Both the position numbers and the translations under genes were made by a program. A DNA stretch of 50,429 nucleotides from Candidatus Nanopelagicaceae bacterium (GTDB taxonomy: Bacteria; Actinomycetota; Actinomycetes; Nanopelagicales; Nanopelagicaceae), in NCBI GenBank assembly GCA_947454735.1, contig CANGLK010000007.1, positions 1 to 50,429 on the forward strand. The letters run 5' to 3'. The notes beneath the pieces were generated by a model. That model searched no databases and was not told the DNA's origin. It saw only the letters and a program-made list of their open reading frames with translations. Positions 17,816-28,383 of this stretch are shown piece by piece; position 1 is the first letter of the stretch, and every line of letters starts with the position of its first letter.

Positions 17816-18304
17816 ATGACTATGGATTCAATTGAGAAGCTTAATACCGCGATAACTCTTATCGAAGAGGCGCGTAGCGTGCCGCTATCAGCATCATGTG
17901 TTGTCCATCGCGGTGAGATCCTCGAAATTCTCGAAGGTGCTCGCGAGTACCTTCCATCAGATCTTCATTCAGCTGAACAAATCATCTCTGATCGCGATCG
18001 CATCATTGAGGAAGGTCGCGCCAGCGCAGAGTCGATGATTGCAACTGCTCGTGAAGATGTAGCCCGCATGGTTGAGCAGACAGCAATCGTTCAATCAGCT
18101 CGCGATGAGGCGCAACGTATTTTGGATGATGCTCGCGATATTGCAGCACAGGAGCGCGAAGAGGTTGAGGCATATATCGATGGTCGCCTTGCAACTCTCG
18201 AAGTAATTCTTAATAAGACTATGGATGCAGTTGCCCGTGGTCGCGAGCGCCTTGAGGGTGCCAACGATAAAGATGTCCTCTCTCAACTTGCTGAAGATAA
18301 GTAA
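17816..18304 (+). CDS. sepIVA: Coiled-coil septation protein, SepIVA/DivIVA-like
   Basis: A 162-residue, highly charged protein that is mostly coiled coil (residues about 45-160, rich in A, E, R and D heptads). It lacks a membrane segment. Its place between coaD and the DUF177-rpmF-rnc block matches mycobacterial SepIVA (Rv2927c), a DivIVA-family factor in late septation and cell elongation. The first 40 residues (SIEKLNTAITLIEEARSVPLSASCVVHRGEILEIL) are the conserved part. ATG 17816 follows GAGG by about 12 nt. The septation role here is inferred from homologous position. Confidence 0.75.
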   Translation: MTMDSIEKLNTAITLIEEARSVPLSASCVVHRGEILEILEGAREYLPSDLHSAEQIISDRDRIIEEGRASAESMIATAREDVARMVEQTAIVQSARDEAQRILDDARDIAAQEREEVEAYIDGRLATLEVILNKTMDAVARGRERLEGANDKDVLSQLAEDK

Positions 18305-18312
18305 AGATTTCC

Positions 18313-18906
18313 ATGGGATCTAAGAAGCCAGCGAACGAAGGCGCATTCCTTCTCAACACCCACGAGCTCCCGCGCCGTGCAGGTGAGATGAAAGAGTACG
18401 AACTCGATATTGAAGCTCCATTTCGAGTCGGCGTTCCGCTGATTGCTGTTCCTGAAGGCGAAGTCATCGAACTCGATGTGCGCTGTGAATCTGTAACAGA
18501 GGGCATTCTCGTTACCGCCGATATCTATGCAGTTGCCGAAGGCGAATGCATTCGTTGCCTCGATCCCGTTGAGCAGACCATCGATCGTAAGATTCAAGAG
18601 CTCTACCGTTATGAACCAACTGACGATAGAGGGCGAAAGTCGAAGAGGAAGGAAGAGGAAGAGATCGACCTCGATGAAGACGAGGTTCTCTTTGTAGAGG
18701 GCGAGCAGGTCAACCTTGAAGCGCCCGTCCTCGATGCCATTATTTTGAGCCTTCCAGTCAACCCGCTCTGTGATGAGGATTGCCTAGGCCTCTGCCCTGA
18801 CTGTGGCGAGAAGTGGGAGAGCCTTCCTGAGGACCATGCCCATGATGTGGTCGATGCCCGTTGGGCTGGCCTCACCGGCCTCGATTTGGGCTCTAGCCAG
18901 ATTTAA
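18313..18906 (+). CDS. DUF177 / YceD-like 23S rRNA accumulation protein
   Basis: A 197-residue DUF177 protein. In E. coli and plants this family is needed for 23S rRNA accumulation. Cysteine pairs CIRC and CDEDCLGLCPDCG suggest a bound metal. An acidic, lysine/glutamate-rich insert (residues about 105-130) is notable. The gene lies immediately upstream of rpmF, the arrangement conserved across bacteria, so it is probably cotranscribed with it. Confidence 0.9.
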   Translation: MGSKKPANEGAFLLNTHELPRRAGEMKEYELDIEAPFRVGVPLIAVPEGEVIELDVRCESVTEGILVTADIYAVAEGECIRCLDPVEQTIDRKIQELYRYEPTDDRGRKSKRKEEEEIDLDEDEVLFVEGEQVNLEAPVLDAIILSLPVNPLCDEDCLGLCPDCGEKWESLPEDHAHDVVDARWAGLTGLDLGSSQI

Positions 18907-18970
18907 GCGATACTTACGCCATATCCGCTGGCCCGATATGGGTGAGCAGTCGAGTTAAAGGACGGTTACC

Positions 18971-19144
18971 GTGCCAGTACCAAAGCGAAAGATGTCTCGA
19001 TCAAAGACACGTTCACGTCGTGCGATGTGGAAGACAACAGCGGCCTCACTCTCAAATTGCCCACAGTGCCAGCAGCCAAAGCTCAACCACGTTGCATGCC
19101 CTACATGTGGAACATACAACCGCCGTCAGGTTCTTGACGTCTAA
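18971..19144 (+). CDS. rpmF: 50S ribosomal protein bL32
   Basis: A 57-residue large-subunit ribosomal protein starting with GTG, translated MPVPKRKMSRSKTRSRRAMW, which is the family N-terminus. It has two zinc-binding pairs, CPQC and CPTC. AAAGGA lies about 10 nt before the start. The stop is followed after one base by the TTG start of rnc, so translation is probably coupled. Confidence 0.95.
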   Translation: MPVPKRKMSRSKTRSRRAMWKTTAASLSNCPQCQQPKLNHVACPTCGTYNRRQVLDV

Positions 19145-19145
19145 T

Positions 19146-19823
19146 TTGTATTCAGAACTCCTCGAGCAGTTAGGCGTCGACCTTGATGCCTCACTACTTG
19201 AGTTAGCTTTCACCCATCGCTCATTCGCATATGAAGCAGGATTAACTGCTACGAATGAGCGTTTGGAATTTCTAGGGGACTCTGTTCTCGGAATGATCGT
19301 TACCGAAGAGCTCTATCGCAAATACCCTGAACTCGACGAAAGTCGCTTATCTCCACTGCGCTCTGGAATTGTCAATATGCGAGCGCTGGCAGATATTGCG
19401 CGCTCGCTCTCTCTTGGAAAATATATTCGCCTTGGTAAGGGTGAAGAGGTGACTAACGGTCGCGATAAGAATTCACTTCTTGCAGATGCCTTCGAGGCGC
19501 TCATCGGTGCTCTTTATATCTCAACCGGATTTGAGAAGACATCCGAATGCCTTTTGAAATTGGTAGCCCCCACTCTCAACAATGCAATGGCGATGGGTGC
19601 GGGCCTTGATGGAAAGACCGCGCTACAAGAACTCGTCGCATCGCTTGGTAAGGCAACTCTCGAATACCAGGTGACCATGAGCGGCCCAGATCACGATAAG
19701 AGTTTTGAAGCTACCGCCCTCGTTGGGGGAGAAGCTGTTGCAATAGGTACTGGCAAGAGCAAGCGCGAGGCAGAACAATCTGCCGCCCGCTCTGCCTTTG
19801 AAATTCTCAAACCACAGAGCTAA
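19146..19823 (+). CDS. rnc: Ribonuclease III
   Basis: RNase III cleaves double-stranded RNA, including rRNA precursors. The 225-residue protein has the endonuclease signature NERLEFLGDSVLG, the THRS motif near the N-terminus, and a C-terminal double-stranded RNA binding domain (about residues 155-225). TTG 19146 is chosen because LYSELLEQLGVDLDASLLELAFTH is the family N-terminus and follows the rpmF stop by one base. Earlier in-frame starts overlap rpmF and are not family-like. The ribosome binding site is weak, so re-initiation from rpmF is likely. Confidence 0.92.
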   Translation: MYSELLEQLGVDLDASLLELAFTHRSFAYEAGLTATNERLEFLGDSVLGMIVTEELYRKYPELDESRLSPLRSGIVNMRALADIARSLSLGKYIRLGKGEEVTNGRDKNSLLADAFEALIGALYISTGFEKTSECLLKLVAPTLNNAMAMGAGLDGKTALQELVASLGKATLEYQVTMSGPDHDKSFEATALVGGEAVAIGTGKSKREAEQSAARSAFEILKPQS

Positions 19824-19888
19824 TCTGACTTAAACCCTCAAGTTGAAGTTGAGCTGAGTCGCGTTTATATGTAAACCCATCTCCAAGG

Positions 19889-19900
19889 TAGGTTTGCGCC
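19889..19900 (+). promoter_or_regulatory. Leaderless promoter of smc (-10 TAGGTT)
   Basis: TAGGTT (19889-19894) is followed by 6 nt and GTG 19901; no Shine-Dalgarno. Confidence 0.6.
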
Positions 19901-22900
19901 GTGTATTTGAAGAGTCTGACCTTAAAAGGATTTAAATCCTTTGCATCTGCGACGACCCTTCGTCTCGAACCTGGCATCACATGTGTGGTTGGCCCTAACG
20001 GTTCTGGTAAATCAAATGTTGTTGATGCGCTCACCTGGGTAATGGGTGAACAAGGAGCGAAATCACTCCGCGGTGGAAAGATGGAAGATGTCATCTTCGC
20101 TGGAACATCAGGTCGCGCACCACTTGGTCGCGCAGAAGTAGCAGTCACAATCGATAATAGCGATGGCGCTCTCAACATCGATTACACCGAAGTAACAATC
20201 TCTCGCATTCTCTTCCGTAATGGACAGAGTGAATACCAGATCAACGGTGAAGCATCACGTCTTCTCGATATCCAAGAGCTTCTCTCTGACTCAGGTATCG
20301 GTCGCGAAATGCACGTCATCGTTGGACAGGGTCAGCTCGATGCAATCTTGATGGCAACACCTGAAGAACGTCGCGCATATATCGAAGAAGCTGCTGGAGT
20401 TCTCAAGCACCGCAAGCGTAAAGAGAAGGCGCTTCGCAAACTTGATTCGATGCAGGCCAACCTTGCACGCGTCAATGACCTCACCGTAGAACTCCGCCGA
20501 CAACTTCGCCCATTGGGTAAGCAGGCAGAGGTGGCAAAGAAGGCGGCAACAATCCAGGCAGATGTTCGCGATGCGCGCCTACGTCTATTGGCAGATGATT
20601 ACATTGGTTTCTCAAAGACTCTCGATGCTGAAGTTGCAGATGAGAATGCACTTCGTGAACGACGCGCAGGCGTTGAAGGAGAGCTTGAAAAGGCTCGCAA
20701 GCGCGAAGAAGAACTCGATGCACAGGCGGCATTTGAGACCCCACTTTTGATCTCTGCACAAGAGACTTTCTATAGCCTTACCGGTCTTCGCGAGAAGTTC
20801 CGTGGAACACAATCACTTGCGCAAGAGCGTTCACGCTTCTTAGCAGAAGAGGCGGAAGAGGCACGCTCTGCAGGTCGCGATCCTGAAGCGCTCGATGCAG
20901 AGGCAGCGGCGCTTCTAGAAGAAGAGGCGAAACTTCGCCAAGAGACAGTTGCAGCTCAAGGCGCACTTGAAAGTGCAACAACAAAACTTGCAGAACTCGA
21001 AGCAGCTCTCAAGGCTGAAGAAGACACAATCGATGCAGCACTTCGCGCCATTGCTGATCAACGTGAAGGTACTGCTCGCCAAGAAGGTCACATCAAATCT
21101 CTCGCAGCGCGCCTTGAAGCCAACGCTGAAGAGATTGCACGCCTTACAACAGCGCGCACTGAAGCTCAATCACGCGTTGATCAGGCAAAGGCTGCATATA
21201 GCCAATTCGAGATGGAGATTGCTGGCGCAGATGCTGGCGAGCTTGGACTCGACTCACAATTTGAAGTTGCAAAGAGCGCGTTAGATAACGCGAAGAAGAA
21301 GCAGAGCGATCTCGTTGATGCAGAGCGCGCCGCAGATCGCCAACGCAATGCAGTCGAATCAAAGCTTGAGGCGATGCGCATTACATCTCAATCACGAGAT
21401 GGCGCAGCAGCTCTTGTTCGCGATTCACGTGGAGTGAATCTCCTTGGAAGCATTGCATCTCTTATTCAGATCGATTCCGGATGGGAGGCGGCCGTTGCTG
21501 CAGCTCTCGGAACTCTTGCTGATGCCGTTGTTGTACGCGATATCAACGCCGCTGTGACAGCGTTGACTACGCTCCGCAGTGAGAACCTTGGACAGGCAGA
21601 TGTACTTGTCTACGAGCCAGGTGTGCAGGCTTCATCAAATATTCCTAGCGGACTTACATCTCTCCTTTCACATGTTCGCTCATCGCAGATCTCTGAACTC
21701 CTCGCACAGCTTCTCGCCAGCACAGTTGTTGTCGAAAGTGCGCGCGAGGCCGAGAACATCCTTCGTGATAACAAGGGTTTGACCGTTGTTACACGTGATG
21801 GAGATGTCATCACAGCCCATCGTGCACGCGGTGGATCAGCCTCATCTAACTCACTCGTAGAGATTCAAGCGCTTATCAATGGCCTTGAGAGCGAACTGGA
21901 AGAGCTCACACGCACTTGCGATCGCCTCAAGTTTGAAATCTCAACTGCTTCATCAGAGGTCGATAGCAAGCAAGGCGATTTCGATGCAGCACTTGCTCAA
22001 CTCAACGAATCTGATGCGCGTATTGCAGCTCTCACAGAGCAGCTAGCTGTCTCTGGTCAGAATATGAAGTCAGCGGCAGCTGAGGTAGAGCGACTTACTC
22101 AAGCGATCTCTGAAGCATCTGCTGCAAAGACTCGGGATGAGAATGAACTCTCAATTGCACAATCTCAACTTGGACAACAAGGTGAGATTGCTGAGCCAGA
22201 TCGATCAGGGGCTGAAGCACTGCGCGAGCAGGTTTCTGCAGCACGTACAGTGCAGATGGAGTCACGTCTTGCAGTGCGCACCTCTGAAGAGCGCGTCACA
22301 TCAACTGCTGCACGCGCGCAATCTTTAAAGGATGCTGCAAATGCAGAGCGTGAAGCTTCTGAGCGAGCAGTTGCCCGTCGCGGAGCTCGTGCGCGCGGCG
22401 CAGTCATCTCACAGGCAATCGCAGAGGCTGCATACGAAGCGCTAATCAATATTGAACGTTCAATTGCAAAATCTTCTGCAGAGCGTCAGCGCTTAGAAAA
22501 TTCACGCAATGAGCGCGATAGCGAAACTTTGACAGTTCGCACACGTGGTCGTGAACTCACAGCAGAGCTTGATCAACTGACAACTAGCGTTCATCGTGAT
22601 GAGATTGCTCGCGCAGAACAGCGTATGCGTATCGAAGCGCTCGAAAGCAAGGCTGTTGAAGAGCTCGGTATCGATATTCCAACTCTCATCGGTGAGTACG
22701 GTCCCGATAAGGATGTTCCAACTTTCGTTGAAACAGATGATGGCGAGATCATCGCCACCGAGTTGATTCCTTACCGTCGCGATCAGCAAGAGAAGCGCCT
22801 TGCATCTGCTGAGCGTTCACTCAATCTCTTGGGCAAGATCAACCCATTGGCTCTTGAGGAGTACAACGCACTCGAAGAGCGCCTCAAGTTCCTCGCAGAG

Positions 22901-23437
22901 CAGCTCGAAGATTTGAAGCGCACCAAGAAGGATCTCCTCGACATCATCAAGGAAGTTGATGACAAGGTTCAGGAAGTCTTTATGGAGGCATATACCGAAG
23001 TTGCCGCTCACTTTAAAGATATCTTCAGCCGTCTCTTCCCAGGTGGAGAAGGAAAGCTCTTCCTCTCAAATCCAGATGATCTTCTCAACACAGGTGTCGA
23101 TGTTGAAGCTCGTCCACCAGGAAAGCGCGTCAAGCGCCTCTCACTCCTTTCAGGTGGAGAGAAGTCGCTCACCGCTGTTGCGATGCTCGTAGCAATCTTT
23201 AAATCTCGTCCAAGCCCGTTCTACGTGCTCGACGAAGTTGAAGCGGCGCTCGATGATGTCAACCTCGGTCGACTCCTTGGAATTCTTGAAGAGCTTCGTG
23301 AAAGTTCTCAACTTATTGTCATTACTCACCAGAAGCGCACTATGGAGATTGCAGATGCGCTCTACGGTGTCACGATGCGCGGAGATGGTGTTACTGAAGT
23401 AATCTCGCAGCGTCTGCGCGAGAATACAAACGCCTAA
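19901..23437 (+). CDS. smc: Chromosome segregation ATPase SMC
   Basis: SMC compacts and segregates the chromosome together with ScpAB. The 1178-residue protein has Walker A GPNGSGKSN (31-39), two long coiled coils (about 170-500 and 660-1000), a hinge between them (about 510-640), and a C-terminal head with LLSGGEKSL and Walker B VLDEVEAALDD. GTG 19901 starts MYLKSLTLKGFKSFA, the family N-terminus. In many actinobacteria a mutM gene stands between rnc and smc; it is absent here, where only 77 nt separate the two. Confidence 0.97.
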   Translation: MYLKSLTLKGFKSFASATTLRLEPGITCVVGPNGSGKSNVVDALTWVMGEQGAKSLRGGKMEDVIFAGTSGRAPLGRAEVAVTIDNSDGALNIDYTEVTISRILFRNGQSEYQINGEASRLLDIQELLSDSGIGREMHVIVGQGQLDAILMATPEERRAYIEEAAGVLKHRKRKEKALRKLDSMQANLARVNDLTVELRRQLRPLGKQAEVAKKAATIQADVRDARLRLLADDYIGFSKTLDAEVADENALRERRAGVEGELEKARKREEELDAQAAFETPLLISAQETFYSLTGLREKFRGTQSLAQERSRFLAEEAEEARSAGRDPEALDAEAAALLEEEAKLRQETVAAQGALESATTKLAELEAALKAEEDTIDAALRAIADQREGTARQEGHIKSLAARLEANAEEIARLTTARTEAQSRVDQAKAAYSQFEMEIAGADAGELGLDSQFEVAKSALDNAKKKQSDLVDAERAADRQRNAVESKLEAMRITSQSRDGAAALVRDSRGVNLLGSIASLIQIDSGWEAAVAAALGTLADAVVVRDINAAVTALTTLRSENLGQADVLVYEPGVQASSNIPSGLTSLLSHVRSSQISELLAQLLASTVVVESAREAENILRDNKGLTVVTRDGDVITAHRARGGSASSNSLVEIQALINGLESELEELTRTCDRLKFEISTASSEVDSKQGDFDAALAQLNESDARIAALTEQLAVSGQNMKSAAAEVERLTQAISEASAAKTRDENELSIAQSQLGQQGEIAEPDRSGAEALREQVSAARTVQMESRLAVRTSEERVTSTAARAQSLKDAANAEREASERAVARRGARARGAVISQAIAEAAYEALINIERSIAKSSAERQRLENSRNERDSETLTVRTRGRELTAELDQLTTSVHRDEIARAEQRMRIEALESKAVEELGIDIPTLIGEYGPDKDVPTFVETDDGEIIATELIPYRRDQQEKRLASAERSLNLLGKINPLALEEYNALEERLKFLAEQLEDLKRTKKDLLDIIKEVDDKVQEVFMEAYTEVAAHFKDIFSRLFPGGEGKLFLSNPDDLLNTGVDVEARPPGKRVKRLSLLSGGEKSLTAVAMLVAIFKSRPSPFYVLDEVEAALDDVNLGRLLGILEELRESSQLIVITHQKRTMEIADALYGVTMRGDGVTEVISQRLRENTNA

Positions 23438-23452
23438 GGGATTTAATCTCTC

Positions 23453-24292
23453 ATGGGCCTCTTCTCACGTTTTCTCTCCAAGCTCAAAGGTGAATCAACC
23501 GCATCTGCTCTCGATTGGGATGAACTCAACGCTGAACTCTTAGCTGCAGATTTAGGCCCGCTCCTTACCGCCAAGCTCATTGAAGAGGCAAAGAAGATTA
23601 AAGGCGATGATGCAGGTGGGTCGCTCCGTGAAATTTTGAAATCACATCTTTCGCAGAAGAATCGCGCACTTGCTCCAGCTGCAACACCTGCCGTCATTTT
23701 GGTTGTTGGCGTCAATGGCGTCGGAAAGACAACATCGGTTGCAAAACTTGCACAGCATTTAAAGAATCAATCACAAAGCCTTGTATTAGGAGCTGCAGAT
23801 ACATTTCGCGCTGCAGCTGTCGATCAGCTTGTTACATGGGGGGCGCGTGTTGGTGTCGATGTCATTACCGGCAAGCATGAGGGCGAGCCAGCATCAGTTG
23901 CATTCGATGCGGTAAAACGTGGAAGCGAGAGCGGTACTGATTACGTAATCATTGATACAGCCGGTCGCCTTCATACAAAGAGCGATCTGATGGCAGAGCT
24001 CGGCAAGATTAAGCGCGTGATAGAGAAGATGGCCCCGGTTGCCGAAGTTCTCTTGGTGATCGATGGGACTACCGGCCAGAACGGTTTGATTCAGGCAAAG
24101 CTCTTTAGCGAGGCTGTTGATGTAACGGGCCTCATCGTGACAAAGCTCGACGGCTCAGCCCGCGGGGGAGTCGCCCTTGCCATCGAGAATCAACTCGATA
24201 TCCCCATTAAATTTATCGGCACAGGAGAGGCGATTGAGGATTTTGCCCTCTTTGAGAGCGAAAGTTACCTCGACGGTCTCTTGGGCGATTAA
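23453..24292 (+). CDS. ftsY: Signal recognition particle receptor FtsY (NG core only)
   Basis: FtsY is the membrane-associated GTPase that receives SRP-ribosome complexes. At 279 residues it holds only the N and G domains; the acidic A domain of longer homologues is missing. GTPase motifs are GVNGVGKTT (86-94), DTFRAAAVDQL, DTAGR and TKLDGSARGG. The N-terminal MGLFSRFLSKLK is an amphipathic helix likely to bind membrane. It partners Ffh, encoded at 28384-29835. Confidence 0.95.
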   Translation: MGLFSRFLSKLKGESTASALDWDELNAELLAADLGPLLTAKLIEEAKKIKGDDAGGSLREILKSHLSQKNRALAPAATPAVILVVGVNGVGKTTSVAKLAQHLKNQSQSLVLGAADTFRAAAVDQLVTWGARVGVDVITGKHEGEPASVAFDAVKRGSESGTDYVIIDTAGRLHTKSDLMAELGKIKRVIEKMAPVAEVLLVIDGTTGQNGLIQAKLFSEAVDVTGLIVTKLDGSARGGVALAIENQLDIPIKFIGTGEAIEDFALFESESYLDGLLGD

Positions 24293-24429
24293 CACTCCTG
24301 AAACATTTCGCACCCTTTTGTTGCACCCCATTAACCTAAGAAACGGCCTGTTGTAACCCACAATTGCGACCTTTCTCCCATCTCAACGGCGAGTTCTAGC
24401 GGTTTATTACATGTAAGTGAGGTTTGTAA
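24293..24429 (+). promoter_or_regulatory. amt control region with possible nitrogen-regulator boxes
   Basis: A 137-nt spacer before amt. TTAAC (24331-24335), GAAAC (24340-24344) and GTAAC (24353-24357) resemble GlnR half-sites, though their spacing (9 and 13 nt) is not the usual 11. GAAAC also occurs at 24300-24304. TTACATGTAA (24407-24416) is a 10-bp palindrome just before the ribosome binding site TGAGG. The assignment of a regulator is weak. Confidence 0.35.
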
Positions 24430-26069
<1,640 letters not shown>

Positions 26070-26097
26070 TTCTTGCTAGATTTCACTGCAGTAACAA

Positions 26098-26109
26098 TAG
26101 AATCAATTC
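26098..26109 (+). promoter_or_regulatory. Leaderless promoter of glnD (-10 TAGAAT)
   Basis: TAGAAT (26098-26103) then 6 nt and ATG 26110. The TAG of the box is also an in-frame stop, so ATG 26110 is the only plausible start. Confidence 0.6.
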
Positions 26110-28371
26110 ATGGCTACACGAGAGAGGAGGTCGCGTTCTAACGAACGCGACCTCCTTATCTCATCTCTCTTCAAATCCAGTGGCGCTGACTCGAATGAGG
26201 TAGCAATCGCCGCAGTTGGCAGTTTCGGACGTGGTGAGCTCGCTCCCGGTTCAGATTTAGATATTGTCATTCTCCACTCAGGCTCTTATAAGCCAGCCCA
26301 GTTAACAGAGATAGTCAATGCAATTCTCTATCCACTGTGGGATCAGAAACTTAAAATTGATCACTCTGTTCGAACGCGACTAGAAGTCCGAGCCGCCCTC
26401 AGTGAAGATCTCAAAGTAGCAATGGGCCTTCTCGATATTCGCCTTATCTGTGGAAGTGCAGATCTTGTTGCAGAGATTCAAAGCATGGCTCTTGAGAGTT
26501 GGCGCGATGAGAGCAGTCGCTATCTGCCTTTATTGAAGGCAACTTTGGAAGAGCGCTATGAGCGTAATGGCGAGCTTGCTTATCTCCTCGAACCCGATCT
26601 CAAGGAATCGCGTGGCGGGCTAAGAGATATCACCGCACTTCGTGCGATGAACTCATCTGGCGCAGTCACTCTTCCAATGGAGCGGGTAAGCCAGGCGGAA
26701 TCACTCCTATCTACCGTGCGAGAGACTCTTCACATCACAAGTGGCCGAGATAAAGATCGATTGCTCTTTGGTGAGCAAGATAAAGTAGCTGAGCTCCTCA
26801 AGTACAGTGATGCGGATGCGCTCATGAGCGATGTCGCTCAATCCGCTCGCGCAGTCGATTACTTGATGCAGATGGCGTGGCATCAATATCACCATAAAGG
26901 TAAAGATGGATTTGGACGTTTCTTGCGAAAGGTGCGTTCAACAACAATCGCGCCGGGGATAAGTGTGAGCAATAAGGAAGTAGTCATCGACTCAACATTT
27001 GATATCGATAGTGATCCGGTGATTGGCTTACGTGCTGCAGCAACAGCCGCTCAACTTGGTTTACGTTTAGCTTTCGAACCGCTTCGTATTTATGCAGATG
27101 CTCTCGATGCAGGCAGGGGAGCGTTACCCAATCCATGGCCACGGGAAGCGCGTGAATATCTCATAGCTCTCATCGGTGCAGGGCCAGCAATGGTTGAAAT
27201 CTTTGAAGCTCTCGATCAAGAGGAGATTCTCTTCCATTGGATACCTGAGTGGAGGGGCGTGCGTTCACTTCCTCAGCGCAATGTTCTCCATCGCCACACC
27301 GTCGATCGCCACATGGTTGAGACTGCGGTCTCTGCGGCAGCGCTTACTCGTGAAGTACACCGCCCGGATCTCTTGCTCTTCACCTCACTCTTTCATGACA
27401 TTGGAAAGGGCACACAGGAAGATCATTCGCTTCGTGGTGAAGTACTCATTAAGCCACTTGCCGAGCGAATTGGATTCAATTCCCCCGATGTGGAAGTTAT
27501 CCAGAAGTTGATAAAGCATCACCTCTTGCTCTCGGCAACTGCTACGAGACGAGACCTTGATGACCCAGCAACGATTGCAAGCGTTGCAGAGCACATTACC
27601 GATGTTGGAACCCTCGAACTCTTACATGCCTTGAGCATTGCAGATGGCGAAGCGACAGGGCGCGCGGCATGGAGTGAATGGAAGGCAGCTCTTGTCAGTG
27701 AGCTTGTACGTAAAACGAAATTAGCCATTACCGATAACACCATCTCTCGACAGCCAGAACTTTCGTCAGATCAGTTAGAGCGTGCCTCCCGCCAGATTCT
27801 CGATGTAGTTATCGAAGATCGAGGAAATGTCTATGCAATTGAAGTCATATCGCCCGATAAGACTGGACTCCTTTCGATTGTCTCTGGAGTTCTCAACATC
27901 TTGCGCCTTGATGTTCGAAGCGCGCGCACGAAGACCGTTGATGGCGTTGCTGTGATGGAATGGATTGTCGTTCCAGATCCCAATGCTGCAGTAATTACTC
28001 GAGAGGATCTTCATCGCGAGTTAGTCCGCGGGCTAGATGCTGAAGGCAAGCTGGCGGATCGAATTCAAGCGCGCATCGAGGCGTATGCGCAGATGCCTAC
28101 GATTCCAGTACCACCTCCGGTCGTTGAAACTTTTCTTGATGCAGCAACCGATGCAACGATTATCGAGGTCAGAAGTCATGATCGCCCGGCACTTCTCTTC
28201 TCGATTGGCGACACTGTTCGAAAGTGCAATATTGATATCAAATCTGCAATTGTGACAACACTCGGCGCAGAAGCGATTGATACTCTCTATGTCACCGAGA
28301 TAGGCGGGGGAGCGCTCACAGCAGAGCGCGCGACCGAGGTCGCTTCGCGAATCCAAGCTTCTCTCAAGTAG
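26110..28371 (+). CDS. glnD: [Protein-PII] nucleotidyltransferase GlnD
   Basis: GlnD modifies and demodifies PII according to glutamine. The 753-residue protein has the nucleotidyltransferase motif GSFGRGELAPGSDLDIV (about 37-53), an HD phosphohydrolase domain (H429-D430 in FHDIGKG) and two C-terminal ACT domains (about 575-650 and 680-753) that sense glutamine. Only 36 residues precede the catalytic motif, shorter than many homologues. The codons for residues 6-16 form a perfect hairpin (26125-26156). It likely adenylylates Y51 of the adjacent PII, as in other actinobacteria. Confidence 0.93.
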   Translation: MATRERRSRSNERDLLISSLFKSSGADSNEVAIAAVGSFGRGELAPGSDLDIVILHSGSYKPAQLTEIVNAILYPLWDQKLKIDHSVRTRLEVRAALSEDLKVAMGLLDIRLICGSADLVAEIQSMALESWRDESSRYLPLLKATLEERYERNGELAYLLEPDLKESRGGLRDITALRAMNSSGAVTLPMERVSQAESLLSTVRETLHITSGRDKDRLLFGEQDKVAELLKYSDADALMSDVAQSARAVDYLMQMAWHQYHHKGKDGFGRFLRKVRSTTIAPGISVSNKEVVIDSTFDIDSDPVIGLRAAATAAQLGLRLAFEPLRIYADALDAGRGALPNPWPREAREYLIALIGAGPAMVEIFEALDQEEILFHWIPEWRGVRSLPQRNVLHRHTVDRHMVETAVSAAALTREVHRPDLLLFTSLFHDIGKGTQEDHSLRGEVLIKPLAERIGFNSPDVEVIQKLIKHHLLLSATATRRDLDDPATIASVAEHITDVGTLELLHALSIADGEATGRAAWSEWKAALVSELVRKTKLAITDNTISRQPELSSDQLERASRQILDVVIEDRGNVYAIEVISPDKTGLLSIVSGVLNILRLDVRSARTKTVDGVAVMEWIVVPDPNAAVITREDLHRELVRGLDAEGKLADRIQARIEAYAQMPTIPVPPPVVETFLDAATDATIIEVRSHDRPALLFSIGDTVRKCNIDIKSAIVTTLGAEAIDTLYVTEIGGGALTAERATEVASRIQASLK
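26125..26156 (+). other. Perfect 14-bp hairpin in the 5' coding end of glnD
   Basis: AGGAGGTCGCGTTC, loop TAAC, then GAACGCGACCTCCT. The stem is perfect and GC-rich, begins at coding base 16, and is followed by a pyrimidine-rich stretch. It could be an attenuator of glnD, the terminator of amt-glnB, or both. Confidence 0.7.
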
Positions 28372-28383
28372 TCTTACGCCACT

